From positions 26,557,826 to 26,621,825 of the forward strand of contig NC_059362.1 of assembly GCF_019703515.2 (NCBI RefSeq): a stretch of 64,000 nucleotides of DNA, written 5' to 3'. Numbering within the stretch: position 1 is the stretch's first letter; each line of letters opens with the position of its first letter. The DNA comes from Myxocyprinus asiaticus (Eukaryota; Chordata; Actinopteri; Cypriniformes; Catostomidae). The notes beneath the pieces were generated by a model. The model did not search any database, had not been told where the DNA came from, and saw nothing but the letters and a program-made list of their open reading frames with translations. Below are positions 11,681-24,400 of the stretch, piece by piece. A program made the position numbers and the translations under genes.

Positions 11681-14570
11681 ATCTGGAGTGATTTATCGTT
11701 TGTGATGGCTGTTTAATTCATTATTTATTTAAATGACTGGCAGAGCTTATTATTCGTCAATTTAACAGGCTAACGACCTAAAAAGCATGAAACAATCTTT
11801 TAAAAGGCATTTTAAACGTAATGAGCAAATGTTTGTCAGTTGTCTTATTTTCCTCTTAAAAATAACTTGCGCTTTGGCGCATAACTTAATAAGGCGCGCT
11901 GCTGACACGCGGGGCGGGGTGGGGACCCAAGGGGCCTGGGTTTAAAAACATCTGGAAATTATTATTTTTTTACTTACGCATATTTTTTTTATTTATTTTT
12001 TTTCACTTAAAGGAAACCTTTACGCATTCCTAACATTAAAAATTACAAACAATAAATAGCAGCAGCACAGCAAAACAATAATGTATTATTATTGTTACTA
12101 TTTTTTTTCAACAATTTAATAACCAATTCAATGTTATATAATTTAATGTCAAAGTAAATAAAATGTTTCATAACTAATTGAGCACTTATTTGACGTCTTA
12201 TGGCATAGGATTTAAACGTGTAGCGTATCGTCCTATAGAATTTAAAAAATAAATTTGTACCAAATTTATTGTCATTTGTATTCACTCATCAGCCTGATAT
12301 TGTATAAACCACCAGAAACGTTCCTGTGTGATTTGTCTATCAACAATCGTTTAGATTGACTAACATTTTCTAGTTATTGAAGGTTTAGAGAAGTTTGTAG
12401 TTTTATTATAATCGATGTTTTATTAAGAATAGGAATGCTCTCGAGGAGATATAATTATCTTGTTATAGCGTGTGAGAAGCCGTTAAGCGTTTTTGCTTCG
12501 TACATTTTATACAGTTACAACTAATGTTGGCACACTGGAGCACTTTTGCAACCTTGTGGAATGTAGACAACAATTGGTTTCGATAAAATGTTTTACTTGT
12601 AAACACATAATAGATTAAAAAGCAGATAAACGGAAGATTAAAAAATGGCCAGACATGTTAAACCAGAAATGTCTAATTGTTAATCCCTCAAACAACAGCA
12701 TTCTACTCAGTAGGCCTACGCCACTCAGGGTATGTTAACTTTTACATTGCCTTTTTAAATAGTATAAATGTTAAACAAATAGTACATTTGTTTTAACTCT
12801 TGCCAAAATGTTTATTGTTGTCAACTTAATATCCAAACACCTGAAGATAACGGCAACAACCCAATAACAGATTAGGCTATACCCTAATTCCAATAAGATT
12901 GCCTATTTGTCATGTAGTAGGCATATATTTAGTAAATATAGCAATTTGTAACACCGTTGTCATTATGCAGCATGTCGTATGCGCATAAAGGCCTGCACAG
13001 CATTGTGTGTGCGGGTGCAGCAGAAAGCTTTTTCTTTTGCCTGAGTGCTGCACCTTTGCATCCTTGCAGCGTACGCTTGTTTATGTAGTACATCATTGGC
13101 CCCGTAATTGAGGTTTTTGTTATTATATAAACAGTTTGATTAAATAAGATTTGTGCATGAACGACTCACAGTCACGGTTTTAATAGGCCTCACGTGTTAT
13201 TCAAGATAAACCAATGAAAAGAAATCAGACGAACAGAGAGAGGAAAAAGGACAGAAAGAAAGAAAGAACTATACACTAATACATTTTACAGCTCTAAGTA
13301 TCTGTATGTAGCAAGGTCAGCCCGAGGCGATTTTGAAGGGCTTAAGTGCCAAATGTATTGCAGGTGCGGGAGGGTGTTAGAGCTCGTGCCAGTGAAAAGG
13401 TGTCTTTGTTGCGATCAACTGCGTCTTTCAGGCTTGATTTGCTTGCAGGGGGAATATGATACAGCAGAAAGAGCCTTCTGGTAGTTAACGTCCCGAACAC
13501 ATTTTAACCAGATGCAGATTTCCCAATATGCACAATAAGTTTATTTATTTATTTTAAATCGATGTGTATCCTACGTGTGATCTAAATCGCCGTCTTTGTG
13601 TGTGCACAAATAGGCTACAAATTTGATTGAAAATAATTAACTAAAAAAGGATGAGCTTTGTCAGGTGCAAAGGGAAGACGCATGCGCTCTCTTATGCAGT
13701 ATTTAAGTAGGCTAACTGCAAGAAAATCTTTGTCTTTGTAAACACTTGCGCATTAAGTGCTTTTTTGAGGTGCTGCTAATTTACTAGTATCCTATATAGG
13801 ATAATATAGTTAATGGAAATGATTGAAATTGCAAATAAACTTTATAGAAAAATACTACTAATAATAATTATAAACTGTAGACTGCAGAAATGAACAATCC
13901 ATTTTTTTCAATATAATTTTAAACATTCATTTATATGATTTGATAAACCAATGCATCTATTTATATGTTTAAAACTAATGCAACATATGTTTGATAACGA
14001 AAAGGGGAACGTTTATAACATAAATTTCAATATAAATCTGTGGCCTACACTCTGGCCTAAATCACACCTATACAATGCCGTGGACACAGTTTGTAGTAGA
14101 TGCTTAATGTTACTTTATGGTAATTAACCTCCCTTGAGCTTCTCTATAGCTCACAGGCACACATGACTCCAATTCAGGTCATTTGAGTGAGCCAAATAAA
14201 AGTGGTAATAAACACCTCCAGGCACCATCTGAGGGAACGCTTTGTGCGCTCAATCTACAAAAAAATGTAATAATTTTCTGATACGGCACAACACATTACA
14301 TTAAATGCCACATTTAAAAACAGCTCCCAATGCTCATTGAAATTCACACGAAATAATTCTAAACAAAAATACAATGTTGATATAATATGTCAGTCACAAC
14401 TGTTCTTTAATTGTGACCCTAAAACTTAATTTAGTTAAGTAGGCCTATAGGCTAATAATAATTATCATTATTTATCTAGGACCAAATCGAAATTCCATAT
14501 AGAACTATTTAGTAAACACATGACGAGTATAAGGGCAATAATGTCTGAAATATGTCAGGGGCAATTGCCC
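11681..14570. other. Largely unique intergenic DNA downstream of foxc1
   Basis: No coding potential and no recognisable transposon over about 2.9 kb, unusual for this repeat-rich window. It holds a GC-rich patch at 11876-11940 and a mixed-complexity block at about 12970-13120 with a forkhead-type TTGTTTATGT site near 13078. Candidate conserved non-coding DNA for foxc1. This is inference from composition and position only. Confidence 0.45.
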
Positions 14571-14574
14571 TTAA

Positions 14575-15218
14575 GGGAATATTCCGGGTTCAATACAAGT
14601 TAAGCTCAATCAGCAGCATTTGTGGTATAATATTGATTGAATACAAAAACAACAACAACAAAAAAAAAAAACGTCCGTCTTTTTCTTAAAAATAAAAAAT
14701 GAGGTTAATGTGGGGCTTTTATAATGGAAGTGAATGGGGCACATTTTTGGAAGGTTTAAAGGCAGAAATGTGAGCGTATAATTGTATCAAATCACTTACA
14801 TTAATTCTTCTGTTAAAACTCATGTATTATTTCAGCTGCAAAGTTGTTTAAATCATAATTTTTTAGTCATTTTAGGGTATTAGTAGCCTATTTGTTGACA
14901 TTACATCGTCATGGCAACGAAGTTGTAAAATTGGTTATAACTTTATGCAGAAAAGGTTAGTAAGTGATTTTATCACACTAAAATCATATTAACAAGCGTA
15001 ATATTTTTATGTTTAGTGGCTATACTTAGTGAGTATTTTAACGTTTGCGGATTGGCTCCATTCACTTCCATTGTAAGTGTCTCACTGTAAACCAGATTTT
15101 ATTTTTTAAATTTTTTTAAGAAAATGAGGAACGACTCGAAATACATTTTTGTGATAATCAATATTATACAACAAATGCATTGTGCTTAACTTGTATTGCA
15201 CCCGATTTCTTGAATTCT
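14575..15218. mobile_element. TTAA-flanked palindromic MITE, family A copy 1
   Basis: The left end GGGAATATTCCGGGTTCAAT follows TTAA (14571-14574). The right end is a diverged inverse ending GAATTCT before TTAA (15219-15222). The interior has the hallmark phrases CACTTCCATTGTAAGTG and ACATCGTCATGGCAACGAAG, and the halves are mutually inverted. It is non-coding. Other copies: 17534-18148, about 30775-31029, 33200-33755 and about 56955-57509. Confidence 0.75.
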
Positions 15219-15689
15219 TTAAAAGGTAATGGTGACCCTCAACCTTAGTAATATTATAATATGTGTTAGGCCAATAACAATATTTAGTATTATTTATCTC
15301 GGACCAAATCGGAATTTGATATAAAACGAGTAAGTAAACACATAGCCTATGTCTAGACAAAAACAAACACACGAAAAATGGACACGAGCTAAACAATGAG
15401 ATTGCACAGAGTGGATTTGAGCAATATAGTTTTCTTCAACGTTGCAAAAATTCTCACAGGGTGAAATTTTAGGGTTCAAAGGCAAAATGAGGTTTATCAT
15501 CCATGACAAAGCAAGTAGGTCTGATTTCTGCTGCACCGATATATAATACAGAAACAAATATATATGCTACACAACAATGGCAAAACAATTTACAAAGACA
15601 ACACTTATACATAATTGATGATCTGCATAATCGATAAATGGACGAAATGTGAATACAAGATAGAATAACGACAGAATAGCTACAGCTAC

Positions 15690-15735
<46 letters not shown>

Positions 15736-16130
15736 TGATATTATTAAATAATACAATTTAAGTTTGATTAAATAATAAAGTTGAATAATAATAATAATAA
15801 TAATAACATAATAAAGCGTGTAGATTAGCCACCGTTATTAGACTTAAATTATTTACTTTTAGAAGCAATCGTTAATTGGGCAAAATCCTGTTGACGGCAG
15901 AAATATACATTTCAGAGAGTAGATGTTATGCGGCTATTTTATTTACACCACTTTTAACTTAAAATGTTATGGAGTTTTTCAACAGAAATGATAAATGGGT
16001 TAGATAATATTTGTGAAGAGATTGAATAAACAGTGTCAAGGTTGTCATGCCTCTTGCATTTCTGAGACACCTGAATGTATGAATTTAATTGAATTTCACG
16101 TGAATCACAAATACACCCAAAATTGTTTTC
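15219..16130. other. Intergenic DNA with (AAT)n repeats, no gene seen
   Basis: AT-rich, with trinucleotide microsatellites at 15691-15733 and 15784-15806. No protein or RNA gene recognised. Confidence 0.5.
15691..15733. repeat. (ATA)n trinucleotide microsatellite
   Basis: About 14 units. A second, shorter tract is at 15784-15806. Confidence 0.95.
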
Positions 16131-17030
16131 CCGCTGCTTTTAGGGAACGTCAGCAGGATAGTCAAACCCGAAATTCCCTCGCTTAAGCGTAGGAATAAAT
16201 TCGCTGGGGCAGCTTTATAACGTAGTTAGTGGTTGCTCGCGGCCTGCGCACCTGTATGTGGTAGAGCTCGCGACCCGGGCCAGTGGAAAAGTGCTTTTTT
16301 CGCTCGCGGAGCAGCGAGGCGCTGTCTGGTTCCAATCAGGCCCGCTCACACTGGTGCGCTGTTTAAGGCGCTTAAATGACACTCTACTGGCTCGAAATGC
16401 CGTCTTAAAAACACAAATACACATACATCAACCGCCCTCACTATCGCCTGTCTTCTGAGGGCAACTCAAAGACCCCACTTTCTTCAGACGTCGGTGTCAG
16501 ATGACCTTACCAAGATTTTGGCACTTCGAATGGAGTGGAATATATGTGGCCTCTTGAGTCCTTTAAGGGTTTTTACCGGTCGTATCTCTCTCTCTCTCTC
16601 TCTCTCCCCTCCCCTCATTTGAGTTAACAGAGGTCTCGAATGAATCTGTAGTTACTAAGATGAGGACAACAGTCTCACCATTGCAAATAAACATGGCGAA
16701 GGATTTTCGCACGCCGCGCAACACACAGCGAAATGTCTTCACTGTCATGGTTCAGTGGCCCAGCTGCGCCCGACGTCATAGGTGATTAAATATGAGCTGC
16801 TTTACAAGGCCGAGTTACTGCTCCCTGAGCTGCGCGCGGTGGGCCATACTCTAGCATCTGGAATGGAGGACCGCGAGGCCTCCTGGACGACCGTTTCACT
16901 CGTAATACAAGAGAGAGGTTGTGTGAGGTGTGAGGTGACCGCCAGGTAACCCGCGAAAGCTGACTGGAACCGCATTCTGACGCATTTCACTGTATATCTT
17001 ACCTCTGAGGCGAGAATCAAACGGTTTAAA
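16130..17030. promoter_or_regulatory. CpG-rich block between foxc1 and gmds (candidate island)
   Basis: CpG dinucleotides are clearly more frequent here than in flanking DNA (for example GCTCGCGGCCTGCGC at about 16234 and GCGCGCGGTGGGCC at about 16832). Possible promoter motifs are CTTTATAAC at 16212-16220, TTCCAATCAGG at about 16331 and GACGTCAT at about 16773. The block contains a (TC)n tract at 16588-16606. No coding gene is recognisable. It could be a regulatory island or the promoter of an unannotated non-coding RNA. No function can be proved from sequence. Confidence 0.35.
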
Positions 17031-17533
17031 AAAAAAGTTGACCGTTATTTTTTAAAATTCAACGGCACTGGCCGTAAGTGTAAGTACGCACTCTCGAGCT
17101 TTTACTTGTTGAATGAGCAATATTTTATACATCGAATTAGTCCAGTTCAGGCATAATTTTACCGTGGGTAAAATTACTTTGTCCTCCCAATACATTAAAC
17201 GAATATAACTATTCTGAGAAACAAACATTTAAATCCCATCTGTTTTAATTTGACAGTCTGATTTGAGATGAAAGTTCTATTATTCACAAATGATTTGAAA
17301 ACGATTTTAGATGTTGAAACTAGTGAATGTCATTTTTTTTTCAGATCAAGAAATGACCTAGATAAAACAGCAACAGGAGACATTTGAAAAGCTCAACAAA
17401 ATCTTTAATTCCTTATTTATATATCTCATCATAATTATGAATGAAAACAGCATTATATAAATGAATAGAAATCATTTAGACAGAGAACAAACAAAAAATC
17501 CATACATATAACCAGAAATGTGACCGTATTTAA

Positions 17534-18148
17534 GAAATATTCTGGGTTTGATACAAGCTAAGCCCAATTGTCAGGATTTGTGGCATAATGTTGATTACCA
17601 CAAAAATACATTTTGACTTGTCCCGGCTTTTCATTAAAAACCAAAAAAAAAAAAAAAAAAAAATCAGTTACAGTGAGGCACTTACAATGCAAGTGAAGGG
17701 GGCCCATTTCTGGAGGGTTTAAAGGATGACATTTGAAGCTTAGAATTTTATAAAAGCACTTGTGTATCATTTGAGCAATAAAGTTGTTATAATCATCATT
17801 TTTCAGTGGAATACTGTTCTAGGTGCATCCACTTCTAGTTAATTGGTTACATCGTCATGGCAACAAAGTTGTAAAATTGGAAATAACACAGAGAAGGTTA
17901 GTAAGCAATTATATCACACTAAAATCATGTTAACTTGCACATTGTTTATGTCTTGTGGCTATACTTTTGGAACATTTACTGATTGGCCTCATTGACTTCC
18001 ATTGTAAGTGCCTCCTCACTGTAACCCAGATTTTTGCTTTTTGTTAAAGAAAAGGAGGGACAAGTCGAAATTATTTTGTGTGTTGATCAACATTATGCCA
18101 CAAATGCTGTAGATTGAGCTTAACTTGAATTGAACTCTGAATATTCCT
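17534..18148. mobile_element. TTAA-flanked palindromic MITE, family A copy 2
   Basis: The left end GAAATATTCTGGGTTTGATA follows TTAA (17530-17533). The right end GAATATTCCT precedes TCAA, a decayed TTAA (18149-18152). It contains the family phrases ACATCGTCATGGCAACAAAG and ACTTCCATTGTAAGTGCC and a poly(A) run at 17642-17663. It lies about 190 bp past the gmds stop codon, in or near the gmds 3' UTR. Confidence 0.8.
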
Positions 18149-18152
18149 TCAA

Positions 18153-18340
18153 GGAATGGAAAAGGCAACACCGGGAACCTTCAGTACACAGTGGAAGTGG
18201 GGTCAGAAGGCTGGAGTTGGGGGAAAATGATAGACAGAGGAAAATAAATGCATTAGAATGCTTCTTCCTGTGGTTGAATCACACACACTCAAAGACATGA
18301 AAACTGCTCCTTTGGCACGCAGAGACTAAGGCATGTGGGC
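18153..18340 (-). other. gmds: Proximal gmds 3' UTR
   Basis: This is the sequence directly after the gmds stop codon, read on the minus strand. No AATAAA or ATTAAA on the minus strand was found before the MITE. The poly(A) site is either non-canonical or lies beyond the MITE; a minus-strand ATTAAA is at about 17404-17409. Confidence 0.5.
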
Positions 18341-18403
18341 TCAGGCATTCGGGTTGTTCCGCATGAGCTCGATGTCTGCGGCCACCATTTCTGTAACAAG
18401 CTC
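18341..18403 (-). CDS. gmds: gmds terminal coding exon
   Basis: Encodes [20 protein letters not shown] plus stop (TGA, minus strand, at 18343-18341). It begins just after an acceptor reading TTGGAACAG. It continues in phase 0 from the previous exon, giving ...VTFE/ELV... The C-terminal NPNA is identical to that of the human enzyme. The intron to the previous exon is only 90 bp (18404-18493). Confidence 0.95.
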   Translation of the reverse strand, partial: ELVTEMVAADIELMRNNPNA

Positions 18404-21400
18404 CTGTTCCAATACACAAACACACACAGATTAATTCAGGAAATCTTGAGATCACTTGTACAGAATTGCTTTGATTTTTACAGGAATGCTCACCTCAAAT
18501 GTCACACGTGGTTTCCAGCCCAGCTTCTTCAAGGCTTTGGAGCTGTCTCCCTGCAGATAGTCCTGGAAGGACAAAAAGAAGGAGAGAAAGTTTGAACAAA
18601 GGAAAAAAGGGAGAGGGGTGATTTAGTTCTACTTTATTAACAGTAACCACTCTTCTTCACTCTCATACACCCACATAATCGCCAGCACCACACACACAGG
18701 TGTCAGGCTCTGTGTCTCTGGGGGAAGGCAAGGGCAGAGGCAGGCCATCCATCCAGCACCCCCTCTTTCCAGCCCTCTCCCAGAGCCAGAGCATGATGGA
18801 TTATGTGACTCTTGTGGCCTAACCCCTTCTGTTCTCCTGCTGGGACAGCAAAGCACACACACATTTAGAAGTTGATTTTAAGGGGTGCTTCTCAGGGTGG
18901 CAGTAAAGGGTTTGAGGGTGTCCCTGCTGCTGATCTGATTACACCAGAGCTCCAAGGAACCAGAACACACACATTCACAACAGCACTTTTGTGCCTTGAC
19001 TCACATGTAAAACATCATGAGTAATGTTGTTCCAAAAGCCCATATTTTAAACGCAGAGAAGGTACAGTCACTACTCATGGTTCCATTTTAGCATCATTTA
19101 AATAATTTAAATTACATAACCATATTTTAAAAACGAATTACCAAAATAGCATTCATTCATCAACATATGAAACAGCATGCAACGATCATAATCAAGGGCT
19201 GAATTAAAGCAGCATATTAATCATAATTAGTAATAATTTTTCTTGAAAGCTAAATTAATCTCAGCTGCTTCTGTCATCCATCCAAATCTTAACATGCAAA
19301 CTAATAAAGAACTTTGTACTGACAATGTACAAAATTTACAAGGAGAAAACTGGAATTGAACTTATTTGATGAAGACGACTAAGACATTGCCTGTGCGTGT
19401 GAATCATCCATCGTGCAACAGCTGATGATAAATAGAAAGCAAGTCAAGACATATCAAAGTCACAGTAGAAGTTCACTGGCAGATATTAGTTTCAAATAGT
19501 GTTTTTTTTTTTTTGTTTGTTTGTTTAAATAATTTATCTATACGTGTTCAAATGGTAAATGTTTGATCAGGGTGCAATAGCAGAGCAGTGCCTGCATATA
19601 TGGTAAATAAAATGCAAACAGACAATAAATAAAAGTGATAATCATCATCTGGGTAGATTTTTATTGTGTGTGACTGAGCACTTAACGTAAAGGAATTTAG
19701 GACTATTGGAGAGACAGACCTTGACAAACATCAAGCAACCTTTGTTAACTCACTTTTACACAGAAAACCACAGCATGACTATGCACAACCTTTGTAAGTC
19801 TGTAAACACGCTACATGCACGCATACATATTTCAGTGAGTTTCTGATGGGGCTCCGAGTTTTTATATTTTCGAAAAACAAGCATGATAACACGGCCACAT
19901 GCTCAAACAGAATGAATCTCTCTGTTTCACACGCACAGAGAAATGATCAGAGGTCAGAGGTCAAATGAACAAACGCAGTATGACCAGATCTACAAAATGC
20001 TCAAAAGTAGTTTTTTTTCCCCCCTCGATCTTTCCATGGTAAACGGATCCCTGGAAATTTGTTTGTGCGTTGTGTGCGAACATTCAGCTTTTAAAAAGGA
20101 TTTTTTTAATGTATCATGCTTAATAAATTCTTGATAGCTAAATCAAATCATTCTATTTTCAGTATGTTTGATCATTTACTGTATAAAAAAGACAAATGTT
20201 TTTATTACAAATTCCCAATTTACATTTCCTTTAGCATTTTTGTGTGTAAAAGAAACAGGGAAGATGATGCAGAAACCTCTGATCTGTATCAACACAAAGG
20301 AGCAAGTCTCTATTTGAGATTCTTGCTTCAAGAGTTTAATAAATATTTATATGATCATGTAAACCCACTCCAGCAAAGAGACACTGACCCTAAGTGTCTG
20401 ACACTTTAAATGCATGTGTGTATGCGAGAATGAAAAAGCAAGAAATTTGAGGCTGTTTGACAGACGTAGGTCCTGTGAAAGCGTTGCTGTGCAGTTTTGT
20501 GTTTATGCGAGTATGTGTGTTATTTGCCTCAAGGATGTTGTTAACTTTAAGGGGGATCAAAGATTCGAATGATTTTCCTTTTTAAACAACAGTCAGTCAG
20601 CCACAGAACAAGAATCTGTATAGAGAAAACAAAAAGAGTGCAGAAGTACAGTCATTGTCTTAATAGCCGAGCTATGCAACACACTTGTATGACAAGATCA
20701 CAGAACGAAAAGCATCTGTATGAATTGAACATACTTGACAGTATGTTTATTACCCAGGATCTGTGTGTGCTTACATGTGGGTATGTTGGCAGTATGTTTG
20801 TGTATTTACAAGCCACAGAGCGCTGTATCTCCTCGGGCAGAGTCTACATGTTTTGGCAGGGTCATCACCTGGGTGTACAAGATTCATGATTCACCTCATT
20901 CAAATTACACAAATAGCTTTTTTTAATCTCACCTCCTTTTCCAATTCTTTCACTATGGGAGGGGAGAAAAAGAAGAGCTATGACGACGGAAATGCACAAC
21001 ACATTTTGCACAGTTAATGCTACCATACAGGGGCAAGATAATTATTATCATGAGCTCCTTCACATTTCTAACTCGTGTGTAATAAGAAAACGGTTTTGTC
21101 TGGAATGATAGAGTGTGCAAGAAGAGGAGGAAAGTGAGGACGGAGACGAAACTGACACGTAGAGAAAGGAAAATGATGATAAATTGAAAGCCTGGCGAGA
21201 CGAGTTGTGTGAAAGTTAGAGAGTGCCAGAGAGAGGGAGCGAGGAATGTGAGGCATCAGGAGTTCAGCAGTCTGACAGAGTGTGAGTAAGAGTGCCAAGA
21301 GCCAGAGTTAATTACTCAATCAAGATAATGAGCATGAAACATGCCATTTACAGAGGGCAGCCCAAAATTAACCTCCTCTCTCCCACTACTCACAGCCATG

Positions 21401-24400
21401 AAAGTGCTAACACTCAGTGGGGTCGTTATGATACACAGCAACAAAAAAAAAGCTCATCACAGGTGCAAAAGTTAACGTACATATTCACATTTACACTGTT
21501 GGAGACCTGCGGTTAAAAAGAACACTTTTCGTATCTACTGTCACAGTATGACCCAGTGCTGTTTTGCTTATTGATAATCAACTTGAAGCATTTCTTTATT
21601 TAAGTAACTTTAATTTAGTTAGTTGTGACCACTTTAGAACCAATATAATTTAGCAACTTTTTGTTCAGTAAAAGACAATCAATCAACAAACCTCTACTTC
21701 TAATTTAATATCTTCACAATGAGCGTGTTTACATGCACGTTCATAAACGATTTTGCTAAATAAGCCAACAATGTATAAGGTAATGTAAACGGCGCTTCTT
21801 TATTGGTAAGGCCGCAGTCACATTACACTTTGTGCTCTATTCACTCCTATTCAAACGCATCCAAATGTGGAAGAACGGAAACGCAAGTTCATGCACAGAA
21901 ATTTAGCAATCGGCTGCGTACAAAAGTTTGAGTTGGGTGAATCTGACCTAAGAATTCGTATGACCAATAGGAGAACAAAACATCACATGCTGACCTCTTG
22001 GCTCAATGCAAAGTATACCTATTACAAAGTTGTGCATTTTTATTGTTGCAGAAAAGCGAGTAGGTTGCTATATTGTAACTTTTTGAATATAATATTATTT
22101 GTAATTTGCGATTTTTTATTTATTGAAACCAGAAGCCCTAATGCGTGACTTCATATCATGTCCACTGCAGTGTCTGAACTAATTTTGCATGCTTAAAATA
22201 TAGAGTGACCACCCCTTAAGATCATAAATGGTTTAAACATAAACCAATCGGCACATGCAGATTTTTGTCTATTACCCCGATATTGCATTGCATAAAACAC
22301 GTAAAACACCTTAAACGGCGTTCTTACCGGCTTATCCAATGTGCGTATGACTGTTTAGGATTTAAAATTAAAAGCAGAAAATAACAAGATGATTTTGAGT
22401 CTCATGTAAATGTGTCTTTCTTGGGTTGTCTTATTTTCTGAAAAAGCTGCTTTTTGGTAGTTAACAGCATATTTGTGTGGATGTAAACACTCTAATTCTC
22501 TACTGTTTTTAGGGAGTTACTCAAAAGAAAGTCTTTCGCCCCTAAAGCTTTAATGGAACTTCAATATACATATAATAAAAAATAAATAAATAAATAAATT
22601 AAAAAAAGTCACCTGTTTACTGGGAAGCTTTACAATTGGGCTTGGTTTTTAAAAGTTATATTTTCAACTCTTTCTTTTTTAAAAGCTCTTTCTCTCTCTT
22701 TTCCCTCCGTGGGGCCCAGGGTGGTTCCGCTCAGTCAAAGTCCTTCAGGAAATACCAGAGAGTAGGCCAGGGGAGAACGTACACCCCTCTCTCCCTCTTT
22801 ATTTTTTCAGTTCTGTTCTCAGTGCAGTACTCTTTCTGTCTCTCTCTCTTTCCCTGATCCCTCAACGTGAACAGTGCTAGGTCTAAAGACACAGCGAGAC
22901 AGAGTCGCACAGTTAAAGAAATGTTCTGGGGGTGTTAGGTAGGACCCCACGTTAAAATGTGCCATGTAACATTATGAAATGCAGAGTGCAAATAAAAGTG
23001 GATATATACGGTCATCATGAGAAAAGGCTGATCGGTAAAAGCATAGATTTATTGCAGGTTTGAGTTGCACCTGGCGCCCGGCCAGACTCTTTACAACATC
23101 ATTCACACTCAACTTTTACAACTCTGACCTATTACACTACCATATCACAGTAAAGCTGTCACATAGAGCCAGCCTCTTAAACCACAGCAACTATAATATC
23201 CAGAAAACCCCAAAGACTGCACTACCCATAAAGCATCACGACAGACAACAGAGGCTAAAACTCTGCAAAAGGTGGTACACCTGCCTTCTACACCCACATA
23301 AATCTAAAAACACATGCACATGCTTGCATGTGCGCATATAAGCACACACACAACAAAAAAACAAAAGCATGTTGTTCATGTAAACTAGTTCACAGTTGGC
23401 CACTGATCTTGAGCATGAAATAAAATGGATCTTCTATTCAAATTAAAAGCAAAGCTGCAGGTAAGTGATGATGCAGCTGTGTTTTGCATGCTGGTACTAT
23501 GACGCTCAGCATGGGTCAGATAAGACAGACTCCTGCATTCACGAGGTGAGGGCCTCCATATGTGTGTGTGTGCTGTTCTCTACAGGATGCTTTTTATCTC
23601 GCCCCTGACCTCTGCCACAAACAGATAAGATCACCCCATTCTCATCCTTGGAGTGAAAGGTCAAAGCCATCTTTCATTCCAAACGAAACTAAAAAACAAG
23701 CATGCACTTATGCATTACATAAACATAGTACACAGATAAGCTATATTTAAAAGTATTAATAATGTGCATGTGTCAATTATACAATGTACTGATCCATGTG
23801 TGAATCAAATAATGTGTTAAGATCGAAACTCGAAGGGTAAATGGCATCTAACTAAATTAAAAGAATTCACCGGCTGTCCATTCTCTAAGCATTGGACAGT
23901 TTTATAGTGTTGAATTGTCAAAGTGTGAATAAATGTTTCAACACTGCTTTTTGCATACTCATGAAATCCAAGGGAAAAGTGGAAAAGATTAAAAACATTA
24001 CTGTTTGGATTTTGGAAGGATTGCATTTTAAAAGGTATTAGATTCTGTCAAGCATGTACACTACCGGTCAAAAGTTTTGAAACACTTGACTGAAATGTTT
24101 CTCATGATCTTAAATATCTTTTGATCTGAAGGCGTATGCTTAAATGTTTGAAATTAGTTTTGTAGACAAAAATATAATTATGCCACCATATTAATTTATT
24201 GCATAATAAAAAAAAGTTTTTGAAATGTATGACTTGGACCAAATAATGAAGAAAAGCAGCCAATAAGTGCCCAACATAGATGGGAACTCCTTCAATACTG
24301 TTTAAAAAGCATCCCAGGGTGATACCTCAAGAAATTGGTTGAGAAAATGTCAAGAGTACATGTCTGCAAATTCTAGGCAAAGGGTAACTACTTTGAAGAT

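Noticed and set aside
18629..18862. Open frame next to the gmds exon
   Set aside because: Within the intron, no homology, and on the gmds strand it is not joined by usable splice sites to the known frame.
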